The notes beneath the pieces are model-generated. The model had not been told where the DNA came from. It saw nothing but the letters and a program-made list of their open reading frames with translations, and made no database searches. Positions 29,901-39,069 of a stretch of 64,000 nucleotides of DNA are shown here, one piece after another (positions within the stretch are counted from its first letter, which is position 1; the number at the start of each line of letters is the position of its first letter). The position numbers and the translations under genes were made by a program. The stretch is taken from the NCBI GenBank assembly GCA_030849065.1, contig JASAON010001654.1, positions 62,001-126,000 on the forward strand, written 5' to 3'. This DNA is from Jaenimonas drosophilae. Lineage: Eukaryota; Euglenozoa; Kinetoplastea; Trypanosomatida; Trypanosomatidae.

Positions 29901-32453
29901 ATGACCCAAAAGGAGGACGCGATTATCCTAGCGCTGAAGGAGCGTGTTAGTCAATTGGAGAGGGACCTCGTTGATAGCAATGAGCGGCTAGTATACGCGC
30001 GGAGCTCAAAAGAAGATACAGAGGAGAAGATGAAGCTTTTGCGTCAAAACTCGCACACTGTTGTCGGTCAGTGGGAAAAGGTTGCAAACGATGCGCGTGT
30101 ACGACTAGAAGTATTCGATGGACAGCTGAAAGAGAAAGATGCTGCCCTGAAGGAGAAAGATATTGTTCAACATGCATTGGAGACAAAGCTCTTCTCAGTG
30201 GAAGCAAAGTTGGCCGAATCAACTGACGCCAACAGTACCATGTGCTCTGAGCTTTCGGAATTGCGCAATCGTAATCTCTTTCTTGGCAATCAAATTTGCC
30301 AACACGAGGCTTCGATCGCTGATATGACACAGCGAATTCGTGACTATGAAGTTCTCACCTCGAAAATGAAAGCAGAGATTGAGGACAACATTTCTGGAAA
30401 GGCTCAAGATGCCCAGGCACTGGAGAATCTTGGAGTTTTGCACGCCAGACAAGCTGACCAAATCACAACCCTGAAATGTGACAATTCGCGTCTCTGTACG
30501 CAAGTGGATTCACTCTCTGCAGAGGTTTCTGAACTAAAAAGTGGACATGAGAAGCATGCTGAGCGCGCTGATGCGTTACAAGCTCGTTGTAGCCTTTTGG
30601 AAAGTGATCTTGCAGAGAGCAATGTCCGGATTCAGACAAAAGACAGCAAAATAGTCGAGCTGATTGCTGATGCGGAATCAAAGCAGCTCCAATTACTGGA
30701 GCACAAGAACCGCACTGAAACTCTTGAGCAGCAACAGGAAGAGAATGCCAAGCTGTTGACAGATTTGAGGCGAGTCGTAAAAGAACTTGAAGGTGACGTT
30801 GCTGAGTTACAGGATGCTGAGGTGAAGCAAGCAAATGTCATCAATGAGCTGATTCGCAACAACGAATTTCTCAAAGACTCCAATGCAGAGCTAGTTTCTC
30901 AGAAAGGTGATGTGGAGACTGAGTTTAGTGCAATCAAAGAATGTTATTCAGCATTGCTAATTGAGCTGAATGATCATAAGCTGGCAAACTCGAAGACGCA
31001 AGTTGATCTATGCAACAAAATAGACGCAGTTACGGCCGATGCTAACCAACGGTTGACACTCTCTGAACAGGAGATTGCTTCCGCGCGTTCTACCATTTCA
31101 CAACTTCGTTCATCTGTTTATGAGTTGCAGATTGAACTGTTTTTTGAGAACGAGGCCCGTACCCGGAGTGCTGTTGAATCTGAACAGCACTTTGGCGTCA
31201 CCACTCTGGCTCATTCTCTTCGGAAATTGTGGGTGACACATTTCTTGTTTACACATTCAAGTCTTTGCGAGGCAAAAACGTCAGCCACGCAAATGGCAGA
31301 TCAGTGTGATCGGCTAAAGAGTGACTTATCAGCTCTGGACGCTAGCCAAAAAGAGTTAATGGTGTCCATTCGCGAGCAGCACAAGACAGCTTCATCTCTT
31401 GAAGCAAGTCTCATTGACGCACAGTCAGCGTGTCAAAAGCTGGACACTGAAAAGACTTCTCTTGAAAGAGACAATATGTTTCTGAAGGAACAGGTTGAAG
31501 CAATGCGCCAGGAGCTCAATGAACTCGATGAGGTACTCAATGCAAACTTGAATGAAATGAGAGAGGAAAGCGAACGCCAGCTTATGGAAATGACGTTATT
31601 GCAGAGTCAGCTGACAGCGGCGAAAGACCAAGAAGCTGCGCAGGATTGCAAAATTGTGAATATGGAGCGCCATACGTCTTCTCTCGAAGATGAGCTTGTT
31701 GCACAATCTAAGGCATTGAAGCTATCGGAGGCTGAGATATTATCCAACAAAGAAAAAATCGACGCTCTATCAATGTCGCTGTTTAATGCAACCTCACAAT
31801 TGCAAAGCTCGCGCCATCAGATTGACTCGCTTGTCAAGGATCAATCAGCAGCTTTGGAAGAAGGGTTGTTGCTTCGCGAGCAGATGCGAAAGCTTGAGGC
31901 CAAGCATTTACTCGTTGTCTCAGATAAAAACCAGGAAATCGAGAGGCTTCGGCTTAAGCTGAACGGATATGTTGAGAAGTGTGAGGGGTATGAGGAGCGG
32001 CTGAATCAACTGACACAGAATCGAGATACAGCTGAGGAATCAGCCACAGCTTTGAGGGAGAATTCTCAAAAGATGAAAAGCGCAATTGACGAGCTGAAGC
32101 AGAGGTGTACAAGGGATGCAGAGTCCATTCGAGACCTCATTAGCGATCGTGATGAACTGTCCAAAGAGCGGGATTTGATTGTGGAAAAGTACAACAGACT
32201 GCACGATCTGTTTAGGGCAGCACGAAAGGAGGCAGAGAAAACCACCGCTAATGAGCTCCAAGCTGTTGTTGCGTTGTGCTCTTCCCAAGAAGAAGAACTT
32301 CAGTCCCTCCGTCGCGAAAACTCAACCCTTAAGCGATCCATGTCTAGCTTCATTTCTCGATCGCAAAAGGAAGACTCCATCTTTGTTGAGAAGCTAAATC
32401 TGGCTGAGGGACCGCTGAGGCACCCCAAGAAGCGCTCTGTCCGAAGTGAATGA
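29901..32453 (+). CDS. Coiled-coil protein, 850 aa, first gene of the rightward unit
   Basis: The start is set at the ATG at 29901 (MTQKEDAIILALKERV), because a pyrimidine tract ending CATTTTAG stops two bases before it and upstream codons lack an ATG compatible with that acceptor. Almost the whole protein is heptad coiled coil from residue ~8 to ~830, with short breaks. One break, near residues 430-455 (TTLAHSLRKLWVTHFLFTHSS), is hydrophobic and aromatic. The tail is basic (HPKKRSVRSE). I see no motor, kinase or membrane domain. A cytoskeletal or flagellar role is plausible from composition only. Confidence 0.75.
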   Translation: MTQKEDAIILALKERVSQLERDLVDSNERLVYARSSKEDTEEKMKLLRQNSHTVVGQWEKVANDARVRLEVFDGQLKEKDAALKEKDIVQHALETKLFSVEAKLAESTDANSTMCSELSELRNRNLFLGNQICQHEASIADMTQRIRDYEVLTSKMKAEIEDNISGKAQDAQALENLGVLHARQADQITTLKCDNSRLCTQVDSLSAEVSELKSGHEKHAERADALQARCSLLESDLAESNVRIQTKDSKIVELIADAESKQLQLLEHKNRTETLEQQQEENAKLLTDLRRVVKELEGDVAELQDAEVKQANVINELIRNNEFLKDSNAELVSQKGDVETEFSAIKECYSALLIELNDHKLANSKTQVDLCNKIDAVTADANQRLTLSEQEIASARSTISQLRSSVYELQIELFFENEARTRSAVESEQHFGVTTLAHSLRKLWVTHFLFTHSSLCEAKTSATQMADQCDRLKSDLSALDASQKELMVSIREQHKTASSLEASLIDAQSACQKLDTEKTSLERDNMFLKEQVEAMRQELNELDEVLNANLNEMREESERQLMEMTLLQSQLTAAKDQEAAQDCKIVNMERHTSSLEDELVAQSKALKLSEAEILSNKEKIDALSMSLFNATSQLQSSRHQIDSLVKDQSAALEEGLLLREQMRKLEAKHLLVVSDKNQEIERLRLKLNGYVEKCEGYEERLNQLTQNRDTAEESATALRENSQKMKSAIDELKQRCTRDAESIRDLISDRDELSKERDLIVEKYNRLHDLFRAARKEAEKTTANELQAVVALCSSQEEELQSLRRENSTLKRSMSSFISRSQKEDSIFVEKLNLAEGPLRHPKKRSVRSE

Positions 32454-32666
32454 CGGATGGTACTGAGCTAGCACGCCGTTGGTGACTGATTCACCGTTTG
32501 TACATCAACCTAGATACTTAGAGGTTCACTCCCCACATCTTTTCCCCATTACTCCTGTTACGGTGTCTATTCTGAGGCCCGCGGAGTGATTTTGGTAACT
32601 GGTTTGCTCATTTGATCATCCATTTTGTGCTTGGCTTTTTATTTTGGAAGAAATGCAACTGGACGA

Positions 32667-33608
32667 ATGTCATATAGAAAAAGGGCGAAACCTGCACAGT
32701 CACTGTCTGTGTCTCAGCAGCTGTCGAAGGGATGCAATGGCGCCACTTTCGGAATTCCGTTTCAACCGGGCCATGCGCTGTCTCTCTTCAATCAGTTAAA
32801 GAAGAGGTCACCTTCAATTTACTCACAGTTTTTGAGCAAGGCCTCTACGCAAGTGTTTTACCCCAGTCGACTTGTGAAAGCTCATCTTAAACAGAAGGAA
32901 TTAGCACCACTGTCACTTCCGCTCCCGCGCTACTTTATCAGTGAATCGGATGCCACAGATGCAGAACCTAGATCTTTTTTTCACTCCAGTGACGTTGAGG
33001 GTAACTTTTGCTGGGAACCAGAGGCCCCTTACTATCCCAGGTGTGGATCAACTGGCTTGTTTTTTTCTCGAGAAGAAATCGTAGACAACCTTGTCGCGGC
33101 AGCAACTGAATTGGGGTTTAAGTCTCCATTCTGGATTCGCTCGGGACACCCTGCCCTTGTTTCCCAGTATCTGGAAATCAAGGACGGAAGTGAATCAATT
33201 TGCTTAAGCATAACTGCTGACGTTGTTAACGTTAGTGATTTGCAATCAATTGATGCTGCGCTACTTCACCCCTCATTGTCATGTTGCGTACAGTCGGGCC
33301 AGGCGGTTTTTCGCAATAACAGTATTCCAAATTGCATCCCAGTTGGCATGAATGCGCTTACTGGGTTTGTCTCTCGGAACCCATACTTCTCTAAGTGTCC
33401 TTGTCGAGGTCTATGGGTTTCTCTGGATCAGGTATTCCGACACAATTTGTCATTGGTACCAAATAGAGAGTTCGGAACTGCATGCACACTAGTGGAAGTT
33501 GACATGTGGGAACTTTACAACGCAGATCAGTTGAAAGTTCCTGGTCGATTGGGTCTACAGAAGTGCGCTTCTCATCTCGGACAAACTGGGGTGTTTCGTC
33601 CTTTCTGA
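32667..33608 (+). CDS. Unrecognised 313-aa protein
   Basis: The frame starts at an ATG at 32667 (MSYRKRAKPAQSLS). I recognise no family. The N-terminus is basic and Ser/Gln-rich and could be a mitochondrial presequence. The middle contains several aromatic and Cys-rich stretches (NFCWEPEAPYYPRCG, YFSKCPCRGLWVSLDQVF) that look like a folded, conserved domain. An out-of-frame ATG at 32653 would precede the start if the acceptor is the AG at 32649-32650. The gene's place between two good genes, with matching codon use, supports reality. Confidence 0.6.
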   Translation: MSYRKRAKPAQSLSVSQQLSKGCNGATFGIPFQPGHALSLFNQLKKRSPSIYSQFLSKASTQVFYPSRLVKAHLKQKELAPLSLPLPRYFISESDATDAEPRSFFHSSDVEGNFCWEPEAPYYPRCGSTGLFFSREEIVDNLVAAATELGFKSPFWIRSGHPALVSQYLEIKDGSESICLSITADVVNVSDLQSIDAALLHPSLSCCVQSGQAVFRNNSIPNCIPVGMNALTGFVSRNPYFSKCPCRGLWVSLDQVFRHNLSLVPNREFGTACTLVEVDMWELYNADQLKVPGRLGLQKCASHLGQTGVFRPF

Positions 33609-33764
33609 GTTTTCTGCTAAGAGAGGATTCCTAAAAACCCAGTGCAAATGTGCTCATGCTTCATGCTGCTCACGGTGTGGTCATAAAGATATGACATCCT
33701 TCTTTTTCTGCATCATGCCTTGTCTCCTATTTCTTCGTAGTATACGGTTCTCAGTTTATCATCG

Positions 33765-34124
33765 ATGCTCCGCCGATCTGTGGCCTGCAAGCAACTGAAT
33801 AAGGCACCGGCCCGTCCAGGCCCAATGCTTTACGGATGGGGCCGCACTGAACAGAAGCGTCGCCTGGAGTATGAAACCACTGAGTCCAAGTATCACAAGC
33901 GTGACTTCAACAAGAACTGGGATGTGGCTGGCGTAGAGCAGCGTTACTCCGATTTCATGCAGGTCCGTACATATTTCTCCATTGGTTCTCGATGGGGCAC
34001 TTGGTTGTACAACCTTCTCCAGTTTTACGTCCTTTCGATGGTGCCCGTGTTCGCCTTTATGCACTTCCTGCATAAGGCCAACGAATCGTACGATGACAGC
34101 ATCCGAAAGGCAGCTTGGTGGTAA
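33765..34124 (+). CDS. Small mitochondrial inner-membrane protein, probable respiratory-complex subunit
   Basis: A 119-aa protein with an ATG at 33765. The N-terminus (MLRRSVACKQLNKAPARPG) is basic and suits mitochondrial import. One membrane helix spans residues ~82-102, preceded by a charged, Tyr-rich segment and followed by a short hydrophilic tail ending KAAWW. Size and layout resemble kinetoplastid-specific subunits of complex I, complex IV or ATP synthase, but I cannot say which. Confidence 0.65.
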   Translation: MLRRSVACKQLNKAPARPGPMLYGWGRTEQKRRLEYETTESKYHKRDFNKNWDVAGVEQRYSDFMQVRTYFSIGSRWGTWLYNLLQFYVLSMVPVFAFMHFLHKANESYDDSIRKAAWW

Positions 34125-34339
34125 GCGCCCCAGAGCCATAGTAATGTGACAATCAGATTGGTAGAGGCAATGCTAAGTAGCAATAGGAACAAAACGCTGG
34201 ATTGAGTTGCCGATATAAGCGCAGAGCTTGATTGACTAAGTGAATCTGCTGTTGCTTTATACAAAGATGTACTGCTCTCCTTCTCGTTTGGTCTGAACTT
34301 CCAAGTCGCTACTCACTTAGGTTTTGGTAGTAGCAGCTC

Positions 34340-34900
34340 ATGGGGCTCCTGTCAATCATCAAGAAGACCAAACGCAAGGAGCGTGAAATGCGCATCTTGA
34401 TGCTTGGTCTTGACAACGCGGGAAAGACGACGTGTGTAAAAAAGTTTTGTGGAAAGGATACCAGCTCTATCAGTCCAACCCTAGGTTTTCAAATCACGGC
34501 ATTTACTTTTGAGGGATGCACATTGAATGTGTGGGATGTCGGTGGTCAGCAAACGCTTCGTAGCTATTGGAGGAACTATTTTGAGAGCACGGACGGATTG
34601 ATTTGGGTTGTGGATAGCAATGACTCCGCGAGGCTTATGGACTGTAAGAGAGAACTGCATGCATTGCTCCAGGAGGAGCGCCTGGCTGGCGCCAGTTTGC
34701 TGATTTTCCTTAACAAAGTCGATATTCCAACGGCCCTCTCTGCGTCAGAAATTGAGCGGCTTCTTGACGTAGACACCATTCGCCGCGGCCGACGGCACGT
34801 ATACTTGGGAGCTTGCAGTGCGAAAACTGGAGAGGGGTTGCTTGAAGGAATGCAGTGGATTGTGCGGGATGTCTCCGAGCGCATGTACTTCGCAAGCTAG
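34340..34900 (+). CDS. ARL2: ADP-ribosylation factor-like GTPase ARL2
   Basis: A 186-aa protein. P-loop GLDNAGKT (residues 23-30), switch I threonine in SPTLGFQ (Thr47), switch II WDVGGQ (65-70), and NKVD (125-128) are all present. SAK is in CSAKTGEG. The start [20 protein letters not shown] is the ARL2 signature, with Gly2 but a context usually not myristoylated. ARL2 acts with tubulin cofactors in tubulin folding and has been linked to microtubule acetylation and cytokinesis in T. brucei. The ATG at 34340 follows a tract and acceptor just upstream (TTTTGGTAG/TAGCAG). Confidence 0.9.
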   Translation: MGLLSIIKKTKRKEREMRILMLGLDNAGKTTCVKKFCGKDTSSISPTLGFQITAFTFEGCTLNVWDVGGQQTLRSYWRNYFESTDGLIWVVDSNDSARLMDCKRELHALLQEERLAGASLLIFLNKVDIPTALSASEIERLLDVDTIRRGRRHVYLGACSAKTGEGLLEGMQWIVRDVSERMYFAS

Positions 34901-35117
34901 AGTGGACTCGTCTGCTGCATCGATGCGTCACAGTTTTTGTTCCACCGTCGCTGAACATATGCTGCTTCATAGCCTGCCTCTGTCAATTTTTGTGATGGAG
35001 CGCTCTTCCAATGCGGATTATATCCATGACTTCTTATTCTCTCCCCTTGATATTGATATTTAGCCTTTTATTTCACACGCTCCTGTACTTGCATTTCAAG
35101 GTGGCTTAGCAGTCGCC

Positions 35118-35681
35118 ATGGATTTCCTTCACCACGTGGAGGCCGTTGTGATCTTGGACGATGAAGGAAGACGTGTATTCGCAAAATACTACCGGAGGAA
35201 CATTGCTGATGGACCGGATGTAGTTGATATTCCTTTCCAAACAATGGATGCTCAAAAGAAGTTTGAAAGTGCAGTGCTTCAGGCAAAACGATCCCAGAAG
35301 AACATGATCGCTGGTGCGAAGGATGTTCTTATGCTGGATGGACATACGGTGATTATGCATCGCGGATCTGACACTACCTTTTTAGTCGTGGGAAATAGTG
35401 AAGAAAATGAAGGCGTACTCCTGAGCGTTCTTCAGGCACTGGTGAAAACACTGCAACAACTTCTGCAGACCCAGCTCATCAGCTCCAGACTCCTTCTGCA
35501 AAACTATGACACTCTGTTGCTCACAGTTGATGAGATCCTTGACAATGGGATTATTTTGGATACAAATGAATCCTCCATTGCCTCTCAAGTGAACGCGTAT
35601 TCTATGGAGTATGTTGGTGGCGGAGACACCGCCCGCAGGGCGCTCAGTACGGTTAACCAGTACCTGAGAGAAAACTTGTAG
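35118..35681 (+). CDS. COPZ: Coatomer zeta subunit
   Basis: A 187-aa protein of the normal zeta-COP length, with the longin-like small-subunit fold shared with AP sigma chains. The N-terminus (HHVEAVVILDDEGRRVFAKYY) and the GHTVIMHRGSDTTFLVVG and NEGVLLSVLQAL segments are typical. It is part of the COPI F-subcomplex coating Golgi-to-ER vesicles. Start: ATG at 35118. Confidence 0.88.
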   Translation: MDFLHHVEAVVILDDEGRRVFAKYYRRNIADGPDVVDIPFQTMDAQKKFESAVLQAKRSQKNMIAGAKDVLMLDGHTVIMHRGSDTTFLVVGNSEENEGVLLSVLQALVKTLQQLLQTQLISSRLLLQNYDTLLLTVDEILDNGIILDTNESSIASQVNAYSMEYVGGGDTARRALSTVNQYLRENL

Positions 35682-35849
35682 AGGATTGTTGAAACCATGA
35701 TGCGCATTTATCTGTTTCTGCTGGCTGTTGAATTTGGGCGTCGTGCTATCTTGGCACATCTTCACAATCTATTTGATATTTTCTTTTTCTCTTCAAAACT
35801 TTGTATTTAAGCTTGATATCATCCTCATCTACAGCATAGGTTCGCCAAG

Positions 35850-36458
35850 ATGATGAAGCCCACCAACCCCAACTTTATGGCCCAGGGCATTTGGGCTGGT
35901 TTCCGGTACTACATCGGCCACTTCTTCTACCCCAACATGTACCGTGAGTTCCTGTCCGTCCAGAATGCCCACAAGGTGGAGCGCGCGCTGCGCATTCAGA
36001 AGGCTATCAAGGCTAACAAGATCGACTACCGTGCTCTTCTTGCTCTCCCCGTGACAGATCACGCCCATCCCTACAAGATGGAGTACCCATGGGAGAAGAT
36101 CATGCAGTGCGACTCCCGCGACCTAGGTGCCTACGGGAAGTGGTACGCCAGCAAGATGATGTGCTTCTACGAGGGTCTTCAGTTCCACAAGTTTGGTTGC
36201 CTGCAGGATGATTTGATCAACGCCCACGGCTGGTGGAACCGTGCTGCACGTACCCGTGCCCCGAAGGACAAGATTGTCCATGGTGACCGCCGTGTTATGC
36301 GCGCTCGTGTGCTCAAGGACAAGTACATTTACGAGCCCAAGGACCGCTGGATTCACCCCATCGACAACGTGGCCTACTTCGGTCCCTACGTGATGATGGT
36401 GGCTGATGAGTGGGAAGAGAAGTGGGGCTTCTTCGCGGGCCAGGAAGTGGAGTACTAG
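35850..36458 (+). CDS. Conserved mitochondrial-type protein, 202 aa, high-expression codon use
   Basis: The ATG is at 35850. The protein is rich in Trp, Tyr, His and basic residues, with no Cys-based finger and no clear membrane helix; the early segment IWAGFRYYIGHFFYPNMY is amphipathic or aromatic. I recognise no universal domain. Third positions are strongly C/G biased compared with neighbours (AAC, CTC, GAG, TTC), as in highly expressed genes such as eL30. Together with size and composition, this suggests a kinetoplastid-specific respiratory-chain or ATP-synthase subunit. That is inference only. Confidence 0.65.
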   Translation: MMKPTNPNFMAQGIWAGFRYYIGHFFYPNMYREFLSVQNAHKVERALRIQKAIKANKIDYRALLALPVTDHAHPYKMEYPWEKIMQCDSRDLGAYGKWYASKMMCFYEGLQFHKFGCLQDDLINAHGWWNRAARTRAPKDKIVHGDRRVMRARVLKDKYIYEPKDRWIHPIDNVAYFGPYVMMVADEWEEKWGFFAGQEVEY

Positions 36459-36807
36459 AACACTTCTAAGATGTGTGATCAATAGGGAAAGTAAGTTAAG
36501 CTCGCACCATCTAAGTAGTTTTTTTTCCTTCTTTCGGTACTTCTCTACAATGAAGACTCCGCATGAAAGAGGAAAAATGTTTGCGCTGGTGATTGGGTTT
36601 GTTTTCATTAGGAAGTGTGGTGTAGAGGCTTCGCTGTGGCTGGCTTCCTGCTCTCGGTAGGAAAAATCGGCACACTGCAGCATCTTTTTTTTTGTTTATT
36701 CATCCTGCAAGTACTGCACAGTGGAACATATGAACCTTGTCCTCTGGTTTCTCTCACCTCTAGAGCAGAGTTAGGTAGACGACGCAGTCGTAGCCCAATA
36801 TTTCCTC
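36459..36807. other. Intergenic spacer, 0.35 kb
   Basis: T-rich tracts (36517-36533, 36686-36696) supply acceptors for the next gene. No gene seen. Confidence 0.5.
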
Positions 36808-37644
36808 ATGGAGCCCACAAGCAAACGGCAGCTGGAGCGAATGGCCACCAGCGGTCGCCACCTTGAAGCGGAGGAGGAGGTTGTTCGAAACAAAGAAGTC
36901 AAAGCAGCAAAGGCGCTGGCAAGACGGAAGCTCTTGGAGGAGGAGCAGGCGCTTCAATGGCAGGCTTTCAGTCGTGCAAAGGCTCGGTTTTACAGAGACT
37001 CCAATCTCGCCACTGCAGCCAACCACGAGAAGAAGCGGGAGACACTCAAACAGAAGCACCAGGATGACCGCCGTGCCCATGAGGAGGAGCTTGAGGCCTA
37101 TGCTGAGCGTGAGGAGACGACCACCATGCGACGCCCCGTAGCCTTCTCAACACGAGCAGTAGACTTGAGGCGTGAAGAAAAGCTACTGGTACTTAAGCAC
37201 CGATTTCTGGAGGCTGCCGCTATGAGGGACCTCGTGACGCGGCAGGAGAGTGAAGAAGTCCGTGAATGTAGAGAGGCCCGCCAGAGGACTCTTGCCGAAA
37301 AAATTAGCGGTCGAGAGAATCTGTACCTTGAAAAGGAACGAATCTCGCTCAAAAACCTACGCTCCAAGATGCTCCTTGAGCAGCTTAAATCTCAAAGAGA
37401 GACTGCCTGCGCGCAAGCGCGGCTACAACATATGGAGACTGACATGGCTGCTGCCCATGCGAAGCAACGTAAAGACTTGCATCAACTGGGCTTCGTTCCC
37501 AATGTATCGAAAGCACAATTTTGGAATGCCAATCGTGGCTCTCTTCTTGAGAAGCGTGTGCTAGGTGACCATTACTCCATCCCTAGTCTTTGTGCGTTGT
37601 ACGGTGAGGACGTTGATCGCGAGAGTCGACTTCCAGCTCTGTGA
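36808..37644 (+). CDS. Charged helical protein, 278 aa, possibly flagellar
   Basis: The ATG at 36808 begins MEPTSKRQLERM. Residues ~5-235 are a continuous Arg/Glu/Lys/Ala-rich helix without clean heptads, like axonemal microtubule-inner or doublet-associated proteins. The last ~45 residues (LGFVPNVSKAQFWNANRG ...) form a distinct non-helical tail. I do not recognise the family. Its neighbour, two genes downstream, resembles CFAP99. Confidence 0.65.
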   Translation: MEPTSKRQLERMATSGRHLEAEEEVVRNKEVKAAKALARRKLLEEEQALQWQAFSRAKARFYRDSNLATAANHEKKRETLKQKHQDDRRAHEEELEAYAEREETTTMRRPVAFSTRAVDLRREEKLLVLKHRFLEAAAMRDLVTRQESEEVRECREARQRTLAEKISGRENLYLEKERISLKNLRSKMLLEQLKSQRETACAQARLQHMETDMAAAHAKQRKDLHQLGFVPNVSKAQFWNANRGSLLEKRVLGDHYSIPSLCALYGEDVDRESRLPAL

Positions 37645-37922
37645 TGAGCCAAACGCCAGGTGCGTGGAAGAAGCTGAAATGTATTGTACTGTTTGTGTGT
37701 GTGTCTGACATGGACATACGGAGCGAGACGAATTCTAAATTCTGCGCTCTGTCTGCTTGTCTACGAATACTGAGGACGCTCAATGGGATTCCTTGGTACA
37801 TGGTATACATGTTTATTATGTCTCGAGGAGCATGTTGCATTCGTTCTGGCTCTGATCTCACCTTCTTCACGTTTCTTCTCGTTCCTCCCTCCTAACAAAG
37901 AACTCCACAGAATTCCTATCAC

Positions 37923-38840
37923 ATGCCCCCTCAAGCACCACCGGCTCCCGATTTCTCGCGCATGGCAGCGGCCGCGCGAAAGCAGCTTAACTCTTATGGA
38001 GGCTTTGGCAACATTGTCGGCATGTCTGCTCTGATTGGCCTTGGTGGCGTATCGATCTACAGCTTGTACAAGTCCGTCTACTTCGTTCAGGGTGGGTTTC
38101 GTGCTGTGAAGTTCAACTGCCTCACAGGTCTATATGACAGAACATACGGAGAGGGGGCAAACTTGGCGATTCCCTTCTTAGAGACCCCAGTCATCTTTGA
38201 TATCCGTAACAAGCCTATCGAGGTCCCCACCGCAAGCGGAAGCCGAGATCTGCAAACCGTCAACATGGCCGTTCGTGTGCTGTACCAACCTAACACCGAC
38301 AACTTGCACCACATCTACCGTAACTTGGGAGTGAACTACGCCGAGACAGTTCTTCCATCACTCATCAATGAAATTATTCGGGCTGTAATTGCACAGTTCA
38401 ATGCCTCCGATTTGCTCATTAAGCGCCCCGAAGTGAGCCACCGTATTGGAGTGATGCTGGCGGAACGGGCGAAGCGCTTCCACATTGATATTACAGACGT
38501 ATCCATCACTCAAATGAGCTTTGGGAAGGAATATACGAACGCAGTGGAAGCAAAACAGGTTGCCCAGCAAATGGCAGAGCGCGCCAAGTTCCGGGTTGAA
38601 CAGGCAGAACAAGAGAAGCAGGCCGCCATTTTACTAGCAAAGGGTGAGGCAGAGGCGGCGACGTTGGTTGGCAATGCCGTTCGCCAGAATCCAGCTTTCT
38701 TGGAACTTCGTGGTCTGGAGGCTGCGCGAACCATCGCCAAGGTGCTGCGTGAGAATGGCGCAGGTCGCTACGTCCTAGACAGCAACTCCCTGTATCTGAA
38801 CGTGCGAGACCAGAAAATCGCTGCCCACGTTGGTAAGTAG
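37923..38840 (+). CDS. PHB2: Prohibitin 2-like protein
   Basis: A 305-aa protein. It has a short Pro-rich N-terminus, a membrane anchor (~residues 28-48), then the SPFH/PHB domain (GFRAVKFNCLTGLYDRTYGEG ... RVLYQP). A coiled-coil region rich in Ala, Glu and Gln (KQVAQQMAERAKFRVEQAEQ) follows. Prohibitin 2 forms ring complexes with prohibitin 1 in the mitochondrial inner membrane and supports respiratory-complex assembly. Start: ATG at 37923, with a tract (CTTCACGTTTCTTCTCGTTC) upstream. Confidence 0.93.
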   Translation: MPPQAPPAPDFSRMAAAARKQLNSYGGFGNIVGMSALIGLGGVSIYSLYKSVYFVQGGFRAVKFNCLTGLYDRTYGEGANLAIPFLETPVIFDIRNKPIEVPTASGSRDLQTVNMAVRVLYQPNTDNLHHIYRNLGVNYAETVLPSLINEIIRAVIAQFNASDLLIKRPEVSHRIGVMLAERAKRFHIDITDVSITQMSFGKEYTNAVEAKQVAQQMAERAKFRVEQAEQEKQAAILLAKGEAEAATLVGNAVRQNPAFLELRGLEAARTIAKVLRENGAGRYVLDSNSLYLNVRDQKIAAHVGK

Positions 38841-38996
38841 TACTCATGATATGAGGGTCAAAGGAGTAACCACACATTAGCATTCTAAACATGGTGCTGC
38901 GTCAATTGCTCTATCTTTAGTTAACACCGCCGTGGAGTTGTTGTTACGGGTCATACCAGTAGAGACGACGACCCACTTCTTGACTATGCCTATGCT

Positions 38997-39050
38997 TCAT
39001 CTTCTCTTTTTTTCTTCTCAACTTGAAGTATCTTCTTTCGTGCCAAGTGC
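38997..39050 (+). promoter_or_regulatory. Spliced-leader tract for the CFAP99-like gene
   Basis: A long pyrimidine run (TTCATCTTCTCTTTTTTTCT then TCTCAACTTGAAG) and a second tract ending GCCAAG lie 20-70 nt upstream of the ATG at 39070. They support that start over a longer frame. Confidence 0.6.
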
Positions 39051-39069
39051 ATTGAGGCTACTTGGTGTC

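Noticed and set aside
34340..34900. Assignment as ARF1 or ARL3 instead of ARL2
   Set aside because: The [20 protein letters not shown] start and [10 protein letters not shown] segment fit ARL2 better; switch and NKVD motifs alone would not discriminate.
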